The notes under the pieces were generated by a model. That model did not search any database. It worked only from the letters and a program-made list of their open reading frames with translations, and was not told where the DNA came from. The translations under genes were made by a program, and so were the position numbers. A stretch of DNA of 64,000 nucleotides, taken from Gautieria morchelliformis (lineage: Eukaryota > Basidiomycota > Agaricomycetes > Gomphales > Gomphaceae). Shown here in pieces: positions 44,457 through 53,767 of the stretch (position 1 is the first letter of the stretch; each line of letters opens with the position of its first letter). The stretch is from positions 124,001 through 188,000 of the forward strand of contig WHVA01000137.1 in the NCBI GenBank assembly GCA_015179125.1, read 5' to 3'.

Positions 44457-45720
44457 ATGACTATACCGAACCTCCAACTTCGATCCACCGACGCCACTTC
44501 GGCATCGGCCCCGGACAAACCCGGCTCCGACGTGGTTCGAGATGGTGTCGAACGCACCAAGCGCGTCGATACGGAAGCTCAACGCTATCAAGGTTAACAC
44601 GACTACCCAGTGCCAGACGACGAAGAGGAACACGCGTTACCGGATATCGCTCAGTATCTCAATGTTGTTCCCCCTCGCTCCGCTGTTGAACCAGACCCTC
44701 CCGATAATTCGTTCGAGTCGCACTTCAACTCCCCCGGTGGACTCTAACCCCATGCCTGATCCTGTCGCTGCTGTTTTACAGGCCCTCATTTCTAACGCGT
44801 CTGACCCGCTCCACAACCTCATCGTCCAAGTCTCAAGTCATAGATTACCAACGCCTCGGCCCGATACATATGACTTCCAAAAACGAGCAGCTTCTGGATC
44901 AGGACGGCATCCCAAACGCCATATTGCAAATGGCTTATAGTAGTAATATATACATTCCGCTATCTTTACTCAACAACCGAAGCTCTGACGCGTGTTTGCA
45001 ACAACGGAATCTCAAATAGATAAAGGCCCCCAATAGCGCTGTACGTCAAACTCTCGACACAGCTCAATTCGGATCCGAAGATACTCTCGTCCGTATGATC
45101 TGCGAACCTGAGGTGGCCAGGGGATGGATCGACCACTAGGACAAAATGCGTGCTGACCAGCATTTCTCCCGCTGGTTCCGGCGTGGCGCAGCCACGACAA
45201 GCAATTACGTTCTCAATTCACTAATCGACCCTTTATTATTGACTCCAAAAGTGCCGTCTACATCAGAGCTTCGAACGCGCCCGAGTCGGCTTATTCCTTG
45301 AATCCTCTGCCTCTCGTCCTGATCACCATGCTTCACGTTCCTTTCGGCCCATGGCCGTTCCTTTTGGCCCTCTTCTGATGCTCACTATCATCCTTATGAC
45401 CATCGTTCTGTCCCAACTCGTCCTCGTCGTCCAAGACAAATCCCCAACTGCTGGCATGTTGCCTGAACCGGGATCGGACGCTCAACGTTTCAAACCAATG
45501 TTCAACCAGAATTTTTGTGCCCCCCCCGCGACAACTCGAGGAGTCTCTACATCAGGTGTGGCTCAGTGGGCCACATGACCTCCGACTGCAGTGCCTCTGC
45601 ATTGAACTGTCCAGACCCCATCATCTGCACATGGAAAGATAAATGCACTGTCCTCACCAGCACTAGACAAGAACCCTGTAAGGGTAACCTCACAAGGTCT
45701 GTGGAACACACAGATCTATG
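44457..45720 (+). pseudogene. Decayed retroelement ORF with zinc-knuckle remnant
   Basis: Plus-strand pieces in shifting frames look like one eroded element protein. PVPDDEEEHALPDIAQYLN is near 44610-44660. LLDQDGIPNAILQMAYSSN is near 44890-44950. VRQTLDTAQFGSEDTLVRM and ICEPEVARGWIDH then a TAG are near 45045-45140, and FSRWFRRGAATTSN follows. Further on, YIRCGSVGHMTSDC near 45560-45600 is a CCHC knuckle with the first cysteine changed. At least three frameshifts and several stops separate the parts. The pattern recalls gag-like proteins of agaricomycete retroelements (general recollection, not checked). Confidence 0.45.
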
Positions 45721-45862
45721 GTGAAGGAGATCTAGAGACTATATAAGCATGACATGAGTAGGTACAATACACTGGGCACCTATGGTGAAGGAGATCCAGA
45801 GAGAAATGGATGAGGATCTCTGTAAGGGTAATCCTGTGTGTCATGGAGATCACACAGTGGTG
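45676..45862. repeat. Short LTR-like relics related to the Ty3-C LTR start
   Basis: TGTAAGGGTAACCTCAC at 45676 and TGTAAGGGTAATCCTGTG at about 45829 resemble TGTAAGGGCAACCCTGG, the start of the 480 bp LTR at 53288. The second match continues through TCATGGAGATCACAC. Between them CTATGGTGAAGGAGATC occurs twice (about 45717 and 45781). Confidence 0.4.
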
Positions 45863-45869
45863 TGAGCTG

Positions 45870-46290
45870 TGTTACATATTGTGAAACCTGGTGTTGGAAC
45901 TAGAAAGGATGGTGGCTGCAACATATGTGTTGTAGCCCTAATGAACTACTAGTCCTAAGGATTTTGGAAGTTGGAAGAGTCAGAGGAGTCAGAACTGAGG
46001 TTGACAAGGATTCAAGGTTGGTTGAAGTCAGAGTTGAGGTTGGAAGTCAGAAGTTGAGAGTGGTGGTGGAGTCAGAAGTTGGAGTGGAAGACTTAGAGAA
46101 AGAGATCCTGCAAGTGCTCACTGTGAGACTGGAGTGAAGGTGTCATGTATTGAAGTTGATAATCTGATTGCAGAATAAAGTGCATACATGAGGGGGTTTT
46201 ATACAAATAACATGGAATATGAAGGTACTAAGCAAGTTCTGATGACAGCGGAGGTAGCTAAGACATATGGGGAAGTGTTATGACATGACT
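45870..46290. repeat. Diverged LTR, family X, copy 1
   Basis: Shares an ordered series of blocks with 47494-47880: TGTTA(C/T)(A/G)TATTG at the start, ACTAGAAAGGA, ATGTGTTG, TAATGAACTA, then GATTGCAGAATAA, GCATACATGAGGGGGTTTTA and GACATATGGGG near the end. Same orientation as copy 2. Confidence 0.55.
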
Positions 46291-47493
46291 TTTCAGATGG
46301 AGGTTGACTGAGCTTGGGAGTGAGGTCTGAGGTTAGGTCCAGGGTTGCAGGGTGAGGTTCAAGGGAGGAGGTTGGAGAGGGACTTGGCTTCAGCTTACAT
46401 GCTGCGCCTGTCATGAATATATTGGAAACACACACTCATTCACCAAAAACACTATACCATCAATCCATGACACATATATATACTCACAAGTACCCACACC
46501 ATGTGACACACACATTGACACCTATTCAAGCCCTCCTGTGCTCACGTACACCTCCCTAAGCCCACACACATTCACATTCACATAATCCTCCCTACATTAT
46601 TCCATCAGCCTGCGGACCTGTCTCTGACTTGACACCAAGACCTGAGAGGTCCTGATCCGAGGAGTTGTGTGGTGGCTGGCCCATAATGCACAGAGTTTTC
46701 TTTCTTCCTTCTCCCCCCATTTATCATCACATTCCTTCTGATATCAATTCTACATACATAACACAATCAAATGATAGGTTAGTGACTACAGCAGCAGCTG
46801 GCACATCCCTCTCCGAGTTCCAATCCACATGTCCATCCTCACATTATCCGGGACATCTACCGCCATAGGCTCATGCACCATAGATAGATAAATAGCTCGA
46901 ATGTACACAGAAGCTAGTCAGTCAATTGAACCCACTTATCAGTTACCCTACGGTGCTTGGAAGCACTTGATCTTGTGTTGCTGATTATTCTGAGGCGCAT
47001 ATACCTTGCACAACATCATTTCTCTTATTCTCAAAACCAAACTCGATTTGACTCTATATTGGAGTCTGAATCCACATCACATCCAGATACTATTCCCAGC
47101 GTTGGCGACTCTTAACAGATTAAGAGTCTCATCGTACTCACCATGGCACCATCTATGGCAATGGCACTGGCACATATCATGGTGAAACATGATATACACA
47201 CAAATCATATGGATATTGATCAGTCAATGTCCATGTCGCAATCAATGGTCCCAAAGCAGGGGGCCACTGACACCCTCTGGGCGCCTGTCGCCCACGAACA
47301 CTGGATCACCGTGGGGTGGGAGGATGTGCTGGAAATCATCCACCCACATGATTGTGACATCTGTGCAGCGTATGCCGCGCACCACGACCAGCACCCGCAA
47401 GGTAAAGCTGAAAGACGAGGACATCAGCAAGGCCATTGACTCAGATCCATCATGCACAATGCCCAAGAGGGGCCTCTACAGGATATCCACAAC
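46291..47493. other. Region between the family X LTRs
   Basis: 1.2 kb with CA-rich microsatellite-like sequence (46430-46590). A plus-strand frame at 47143-47439 begins MAPSMAMALAHIMVKHD and contains EIIHPHDCDICAAYAAHHDQ. It might be a gag-like remnant of the element bounded by the two LTRs, but I recognise no domain. Confidence 0.3.
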
Positions 47494-47880
47494 TGTTATG
47501 TATTGAGATTTCCAGAAGTCAGGACTAGAAAGGACAGCGGCTTCAACTTATGTGTTGCACCCCCAATGAACTATTGTCCTAAGTATTTCAGATCGTAAGT
47601 TGGAAGTCGGAAAGTATCGAAGTGACTTGAGGTTGGAAGTTGGGTTGGAAGGCGGAAGGCAGAGAAACAGAGATTCTGCAAGAAACTTGCTGTACTAAGA
47701 ACAGGAGGCAGAGCAAGGGAAATCACCTATCGAAGGTGATTATCTGATTGCAGAATAATGGGCATACATGAGGGGGTTTTATACAAAGGGCTGGGACAAC
47801 AGGTAATGGAGTAGTACTAAGCATGTTCTGGAGGAAGCGGAAGTCGGATAGACATATGGGGTAAGTAACTAATCAGGAAC
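47494..47880. repeat. Diverged LTR, family X, copy 2
   Basis: Direct-repeat partner of 45870-46290. The two may be the ends of one old element of about 2 kb, or two solo LTRs. Divergence is high, so the insertion is old. Confidence 0.55.
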
Positions 47881-48282
47881 AAAGGACTACAAGAGGGTGC
47901 AGGGTAGCATCAAGAACAATGGGCAAAAGAACAAGGGGATGGAAAGCATATCTGAATAACGGAACAGCAGGTCTCCAGAGGGGATGGACATATGGCCTTG
48001 CTGTGCTGTGGGTTGAGTCCGGTGGGTCCGAGTAATAGAGTTGAAATAGGAAAGGATAATACAAGGGGCAGGATTGTCGGAATGATTGGGATGTCGGAAA
48101 GGAAGCGGAAGTGAGTGTTGGAAGTCGGAAATGCATGGTCATGACAACCTCAAGAAGGAGGTTGTGGACTTGAAACAAACATCCAAAGGCCATCAGGACA
48201 TGCTTGATGCTGAGCACACAAAAAGAGAAAAGATGGAGGAGCAGCTGGCATTGGAAGCAAGTGATGGCTGGGCTGGTTGACA

Positions 48283-48490
48283 TCCATTGGGGCAGGATTA
48301 TTCTTTAAAGTCAGGGGGCTGGGGTTCCATGTAGGGCTGGTGGAATGGAGGTTGGAAATGTCCTCTACATTGGAACAAACACTGCTCCAGATTTGGGTAG
48401 AGGTGGGACAGAGCAAGTGGAATTGCACATTATGCGCTGGTTTGTCTCCACAAAGGCTTTGTTCACTTCCCTGTTTCCATTTAGATATGC
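48283..48490 (-). pseudogene. Ty3 gag relic (minus-sense piece)
   Basis: Its plus strand follows the plus strand of the intact gag region 57951-58140 (ACATCCATTGGGGCAGG for ACATCCATCGGGGCAGG; GTCTCCACAAAGGC shared). On the minus strand it reads NPAPMDVN, the relic of GPAPMDVD. Badly eroded. Confidence 0.65.
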
Positions 48491-49020
48491 AATATATTCA
48501 CAGCAAAAACAGACCATATAAACTTACCCTACCTGCAGACCATGGCAAGATCTAACCACAATGGAATACCATCATATAAACCAATGTATTCAACCATATT
48601 ACGCTAAAAATGTTTACATGGAATCTAATCAAACTGTGATAGCAAAAACAATCTACAAACATGTAGCCTTGCAGCAACCTCGGGGTTCCCCCCAGACCCA
48701 CTTATATTTATACCTAAGCCAGAAGACAGAACTAAAATTAACCTCCAACCACCAACTCCTAACTAACAAAAACCCCTAGCTGGAGGCTTGCACCGCCTTC
48801 AGACCCCAGTGAGATCTAACTACCAAGAAGGGTTTACTGTCATAAAAAGAATCAGCTTATTCTGCCATATGATGCTAAGCGCTTACACAGAATCTAACCA
48901 AAAAAAAAAAAAACCCTGGCAGATATCTAAATGTTACAAACCAGGTGACTGGGGTAGCCTTGATCCCCATGAATTCTTTTTTGACCCACTTTCAGGTCAA
49001 GTCGATATGCCAATCCACTA
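48491..49020. other. AT-rich insert between two gag relics
   Basis: About 530 bp rich in A and T with short A runs (48899-48912). It separates gag pieces that point in opposite directions. No ends typical of a transposon were identified. Confidence 0.4.
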
Positions 49021-49032
49021 TCTCCCTTTTAC

Positions 49033-49230
49033 AGGCATCAAGACTATTGTCATCAAGTTCTGATGCAGACTTGACCTGATGCTCCAGAACCAAGTTGTAC
49101 TGCTTGGGGATGGAACTCCCAACTTCTATGACCTGGAAGGGTGTTATGACAATGCTGCACATCAAGCCAGACTCCACCACTTCTGCCAATCTCTGCCACT
49201 TTACCACTTTTGACATCCCCTCCTGTAAGG
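49033..49230 (+). pseudogene. Ty3 gag relic (plus-sense piece) with CpG decay
   Basis: Reads GIKTIVIKF, a TGA at 49061-49063, then CRLDLMLQNQVVLLGDGTP, aligned with DDKTIVIKFRRGLDPTLQNQ of the intact gag (about 58195-58275). Most CpG positions of the intact copy are TpG, CpA or TpA here, including the CGA codon that became the TGA stop. Confidence 0.75.
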
Positions 49231-49364
49231 ACCCAGCCTTTGGCCAGTTACTTATCAGTACAACCCTTTTTCTGAACCCAAGCCTTGTGATACTTGTGCC
49301 CGAGTCCTGTGATTCTAAGCCCAAGCCTGAGCTCATATCTGAGCTTGATCCCATGTGTTAAGGT

Positions 49365-49805
49365 TGTGTTCGTACCGCAGTTCAGCTATACTAGGCCGAA
49401 CTCGGGTCTCGGGTTGGAGGGCTTGGCTTCAACCTCTTGGGTTGCGCCCACTCTATGTTCCGCCCTGATTTCGGGAGCGGTCTCAGCTATAAGCCGAGAT
49501 ATGGATTTCGATATCAAGCAAAGGGTCTCAAGTACGATAAGCTAATTTGATATCTGAACTGAGGAGCTACTGTACATGGACTGGAGGTCTATATAGTAAA
49601 GTAGCATGCAGGGTCGTGAAGAGAACATGATCGGATCAATGGTCAGGGGAAACAAGGGGCAGACAAACGGGGAACTAACTAATAAGGGAATCAGGGGTGA
49701 TGGGAAGTGTGAAGGGGAACCCGAAGGAAGCCGAGAATAACCCGAGGCTCCCGAACGAGAGCCGAAGCTGAGGCTTCGGTCCGGATTCAGGAATGGGTTG
49801 TAACA
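49365..49805 (-). repeat. 3' LTR of Ty3-A
   Basis: About 440 bp. On the minus strand it starts TGTTACAACCC and ends GTACGAACACA. It is preceded by the purine tract AAGGGGGAGGTAC (49806-49818). Confidence 0.65.
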
Positions 49806-49939
49806 GTACCTCCCCCTTATGGCCGAACCCATGAGGCCATAAGTGAGATCCCGCAGATTGCCGGGTCGAGGTAGTTATGTAAGCTTTGTTTTGTGTTCTG
49901 CTTCTTGTCTTCTCCCATCATCATCAAATTCACGGATCA

Positions 49940-51221
49940 ATGTCAGATGCACGTGAAAATCCTATCGAGGTCGACGCGGAGCTCGCACAGGCTGAGCGCG
50001 AAGCGGATGAGGGAATTGCAGGAAAAGTGGCAACTTGCGCAGGAGCGCAAAGCTGCAGTAGATAAGAAACGGCGGGAGGACACTGAAAAAGCCGAAGTGG
50101 AACGGAAGGTGCAGGCCAAAGCCGCGCGGATCGCTGAAGAGGCGAAAAAAGCCGAAGAGGCTCGGAAAGCTGAAGAAGCACAGGAGGAAGAGAGGCGGGT
50201 TTTGAAGGTGAAAGCCAACGAGGCTCGGAAAGCAAAAGGGCCGGTTTTCGAACGTGAGCGCCAACGACTTATCGATTTACTGGAAGCTGAATCGATTCGA
50301 CAAGCCGATGTGGATCAGAACATCCATATCCCGTTGCCCGAGCCGATCGTATTGGATTTGGCAACTGTGCAAGTGCGGATTCTCGACATGAAACATGTGG
50401 CCGAAAGAAATGCGGCTAAGGCAAATCTGAAAGCCTTGGGGCCTTGGAAATGGAAGATGACCAAGGAGTCAGACGAAGAGGTGAGTCCTCGGGTCGGGTC
50501 GGTTTGGTTTATTATGATTTTTTTGACTTATGTTTTTTAGCATGAACCTTGCGAAGCATGTAGGCATTGCCAGACCCGGTGCCTACATGGAAAAAAGACC
50601 GCGTGGCAGCAGTGCGTGAACTGGAAGGTCCGGTGCAGCTTCCTGGATGGGAAGCAGAAATGGAAGGATGAGGATGCGACTGAGGGACCGGCGCCGAAAA
50701 AGGCCAAGGTGTCGCCGGTCAAGCCATCGGGAGCCATTCCGACGGTGGACATCCATGTGGGTCCATTGGGGGCCAGGATTAAGGGCTTAATGCCCGACAG
50801 GTTTTCGGGAGCAGAAGTCTCCCGGATGGTGAGGGGGTTATTGACTCGCCAGAGCGAGCAATTGGAGTGGAGCAACCACCTTCTTCGGGGGGTACTGGAT
50901 TTTGTGCAGCGGATAGAGCGGCACAATTCCTGGTTAAACAAGCGGTTGGAGTTGTGGGCCACTGTGGCCAAGAACGTGTCCTTATGGACGGGAACACGTT
51001 CGGATTGGGGCGGGTTTGATGTGGCTAGGGGTTCGGGTTCAGGGGAAAAGGGAGTGGAGGAAGGGGATAAGGGAAAAGGAAAGGAGAGGGATGAGACAGA
51101 GGGAAAAATGGGAGCGGGGTCGGGATCGGATTTGGAATCGGGTTCGGAAAACAGGGATGAGGAAGACGAGCAGGATGATGAGGGTGCGGGAGTGGAGGAT
51201 GAGACTATGGAAGACAACTAA
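49940..51221 (+). CDS. Antisense coiled-coil / cysteine-cluster gene carried by Ty3-A
   Basis: Lies in the 3' region of Ty3-A, opposite to pol. Exon 1 has a long charged coiled coil rich in Glu, Lys, Arg and Ala (around EEAKKAEEARKAEEAQEEER) and ends at 50480 with donor GTGAGT. The 60 nt intron ends TTTTTTAG. Exon 2 opens HEPCEACRHCQTRC and goes on to WQQCVNWKVRC, a cluster C-x2-C-x2-C-x3-C-x10-C-x6-C. This resembles a fungal Zn2Cys6 motif in which Trp stands where the fourth cysteine is expected. A basic stretch (PAPKKAKVSPVK), a helical region and a long acidic/Gly tail follow, with TAA at 51219-51221. The start is uncertain: ATG 49940 (MSDARENPIEVD) is one frame off the coiled coil, suggesting a 1 nt indel near 49985-50010. 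DNA or RNA binding is inference. Confidence 0.6.
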
Positions 51222-51358
51222 CTAATATTTGTTTTTTGTTGTTTTTCTATACTAATTGTGAATATTTTTTCTTGGTGTTTTTTGTCTAACTAAGAAAGTG
51301 ACCATTAAATGAGAGAAAGGAAACGGGGAGCCGAGGCTTGGGTTCAGGGAACCCATGG

Positions 51359-52482
51359 TCAAGGCTTGGCAGGGTAGGCTGAGTGAAAGTCGGTCACGAT
51401 CTCGGCCGCATGGCCGAGCTCGGTTGCGAGGACCCATGACGTCTCTTCATCGGTACCTTCATAACCAGCCCAATGGACAAGGTACAGGAGGTTACAGGGT
51501 CTACGGCGTCGGTCGATCTTGGAATCAAGAACCTTGGAAATCTCATACTCGGTCTTGCTGTCGATCTCGACTGAACCCGGTTTGGGATGGTATTCGGGAT
51601 TGCAGGTTCGAGCATGGAGACGTGGAAGACCAGGTGGACTGCCTGAAGGTTATCCGGCAGGCGTAGAATGTAAGCTTGGGATCCGGCCTGGCCAATAATC
51701 TCAAAGGGACCGAGGTACTTCTCAGCCAACTTCTTCGAGGGCCGGTTTGTCCGGAAGAACTGCGCTTTTACAAACGCGGAGGATCCTATTGCGAACTCGG
51801 GAGCGGGAGCGCAATGCGCGTTGGCCAAGACCTGATACCGAGATTGAGTGGATTTAATTTGCTCTTTCAGGGCAGCGTGAAGCTGGTCAAGGTCAACTGT
51901 GAAGTCTCGGGCTCAGGAGGATGCGAGGTCCCGTTCAGGGTGAACCGTGAGGTTCGGGCTGTATCCCTTGTTGGCAAAGAAGGGTGATATGCCAGCAGTT
52001 GCACTGGGAGCATTGTTGTACGCAAACTCAGCGAGTGGTAGCAATCTGGACCAATTGTCCTGTTGATAATTGCAATACACATGAAGGTACTGTTCCAGAG
52101 TTTGGTTGACACATTCGGTTTGACCGTCGCCTTCGGGATGATATCCCAAGGTGAAATGTAGTTTCATGTCAAGAGCCTTGCCCAGGGAACGGAAAAAGTG
52201 CGAAACAAATTCCGAACCTCAGTCGGATGTCACATGGCTGGGGACACCGTGCTTCGAGAAAACGTGCAAGATGAACAGGCGGGCGAGGTCTGCGGATGTG
52301 ACCGTGTCGTGGGTCAGGATGAATATGCTCTGTTTGGTTAAGCGGCAAACTACTACAAGGATCACAGTGAATCCCGAAGACACCGGCAATTGCTCAATGA
52401 AATCCATGGAGATGGAATTCCAAGGCTGCTCGGGTATCGGAAGCTGCTGCAGGGAGCCGTAAGGCTGATGACGCTGTGACTT
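51359..52482 (-). pseudogene. Ty3-A pol remnant: integrase core and chromodomain
   Basis: The minus strand reads SMDFIEQLPVSSGFTVILVV, HVFSKHGVPSHVTSD, a TGA at 52219-52221, GSEFVSHFFRSLG, then HPEGDGQTECVNQTLEQYL and NNAPSATAGISPFFANKGY (DDE integrase core). KKLAEKYLGPFEIIGQAGSQ is the integrase C-terminal domain. After a frameshift near 51570, YEISKVLDSKIDRRRR, YLVHWAGYEG and SWVLATEL form a chromodomain, ending AYPAKP with TGA at 51359-51361. The stop sits where relatives have Arg (DRGPQF). Several breaks mean no functional integrase. Confidence 0.88.
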
Positions 52483-52603
52483 TGTGTAAATAACCCGTGT
52501 ATCTACATGTACATTAGTTACTTACATAATCCCAGTGGGCCCCTTAGGGACCCACCGTATAGTTTATGCGTGGGAACCGGCCAGCGGTTCCCATCGCATC
52601 TTA

Positions 52604-52699
52604 CCCTTACACTGTCACTACGTAGCATCAGAATACCACACATTGGTCAAGTTCTGTCGTGCTCTTGTGACCTGAGGATTAAGATAGATATCTTTACAC
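52604..52699. repeat. 96 bp direct repeat, copy 1
   Basis: Begins CCCTTACACTGTCACTACG and ends AGATATCTTTACAC. Two base differences from the copy at 52815-52910; the spacer is 115 bp. Confidence 0.8.
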
Positions 52700-52814
52700 C
52701 TTTTTGAACTATCCTGCGGTTGATCGCCACGTGACCAACCGATAGTGGATTCGAAGCAATCTTGAAAAAGATCGCTGCGTCGACGACTAAACATCGTTGA
52801 GACCCTCCAGTAGA

Positions 52815-52910
52815 CCCTTACACTGTCACTATGTAGCATCAGAATACCACACATTGGTCAAGTTCTGTCGTGCTCTTGTGACCTGAGGCTTAAGATAGAT
52901 ATCTTTACAC
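52815..52910. repeat. 96 bp direct repeat, copy 2
   Basis: Partner of 52604-52699, lying directly before the gag start of Ty3-B. Duplicated promoter or leader sequence in an LTR is one reading. Confidence 0.8.
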
Positions 52911-52913
52911 TTG

Positions 52914-53287
52914 ATGATTCCACGCAGTCGAAGACGGACACGAGCGACGAGCTCGAGGTCCACACCCCAGGCGCAGCCCAGTGACACGACAGCTGACGCT
53001 ATCCTGGACCAAGAGACCAGGACGATAGAAGACGGAGAGATCGTAGATCTCACCACCATCGTCCCCTCAGTAGAGAACGAGGAAAACCCCGACCACGTCT
53101 CGTCGAGCGTGGCCGAAGAAGAGACGACGCCGAGCGACGAGCCGGCACCGCCCCCCCATCTCCCTCTACCCGAGGACAAAGGAAAGGGCAGAGAAGTCTC
53201 GCCGTCGTCAGATGGTAGAGCAACAACATCGAGACGGGCACAAAGCCACGACTCAAACCGACGCTCACGAAGTAGAGCGACGATGAT
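52914..53287 (+). pseudogene. Ty3-B gag, N-terminal part (left of the insertion)
   Basis: Starts MIPRSRRRTRATSSRSTPQA, an acidic, Pro/Ser-rich segment (ETRTIEDGEIVDLTTIVP, PPHLPLPEDKGKG). The frame reaches RATMI at the Ty3-C target site ATGAT (53283-53287). The partner sequence resumes at 59534 on the far side. A coding frame change right after the junction (near 59545) shows it was already broken or broke later. Confidence 0.65.
53283..53287. other. Target-site duplication ATGAT of Ty3-C (partner 59529-59533)
   Basis: Perfect 5 bp direct repeats directly outside both LTRs, the usual mark of Ty3/gypsy integration. Confidence 0.9.
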
Positions 53288-53767
53288 TGTAAGGGCAACC
53301 CTGGCTAGTCGTGGAGATCACGCTACCACACAACTGACAAGGGGAAATCCAAAGTATGTATAAATGAACAGAGCATACAAGAGAGGGGGTTCTCACCTGA
53401 CAAGGGGAAATCCAAAGAGAAAAGTCTAAGGACCCCCAATGTCAGCGAGCCCGTATTATACTACGCTGCGCAGCCAGGGACAACACTTGGCACCCGCCAT
53501 CAACCCTGCATCCCCCTGACCCTTGATCGACCCTTGATGCCACCTATTATGCGAGTCGCTTGATTTCCGACACTGTTCCGGGGCGGAAGTCGGAAATTGG
53601 AGTGGAACTGGCAAGGCGAACGGAACTGGTGGAAGTTCTCCCAGAAGCGGAATTGTTCCCGAAAGCGGATGCGGAGATGGAATCGGAACCGGAAGCGGAG
53701 TCGGAAATGGAGTCGGAACTGGGTGTGGTGTCGGAACTGGAAATGGAAAACAGGGTGTCCCCTGACA
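53288..53767 (-). repeat. 3' LTR of Ty3-C
   Basis: 480 bp, on the minus strand TGTCAGGGG to CCCTTACA. It also codes for the last ~73 residues of pol (stop at 53547-53549). Its U3 part is built of GGAA-rich repeats (GGAATCGGAACCGGAAGCGG and variants, 53680-53750). Confidence 0.95.

Larger units (their letters stand above)
49365..52482 (-). mobile_element. Ty3-A: 5'-truncated gypsy chromovirus with an antisense gene
   Basis: On the minus strand it runs integrase core, chromodomain, 1.5 kb non-pol segment, purine tract, 3' LTR. The pol homology is cut off at 52482, exactly where a TG-starting sequence begins (proposed LTR of Ty3-B), so I infer insertion of Ty3-B into Ty3-A rather than simple truncation. 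In the 1.5 kb between the pol stop and the 3' LTR, a two-exon gene lies on the opposite strand. Gag, protease, RT and the 5' LTR are not in the window. Confidence 0.75.
52483..52910 (+). repeat. Proposed 5' LTR/leader of Ty3-B
   Basis: Begins TGTGTAAATAACCC at the point where Ty3-A pol stops and ends near ATCTTTACAC, four bases before the first gag ATG. It contains short palindromes (GTGGGCCCCTTAGGGACCCAC is split by one base; GGGAACCGGCCAGCGGTTCCC). With no second copy in the window the LTR limits cannot be proven. Confidence 0.4.
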
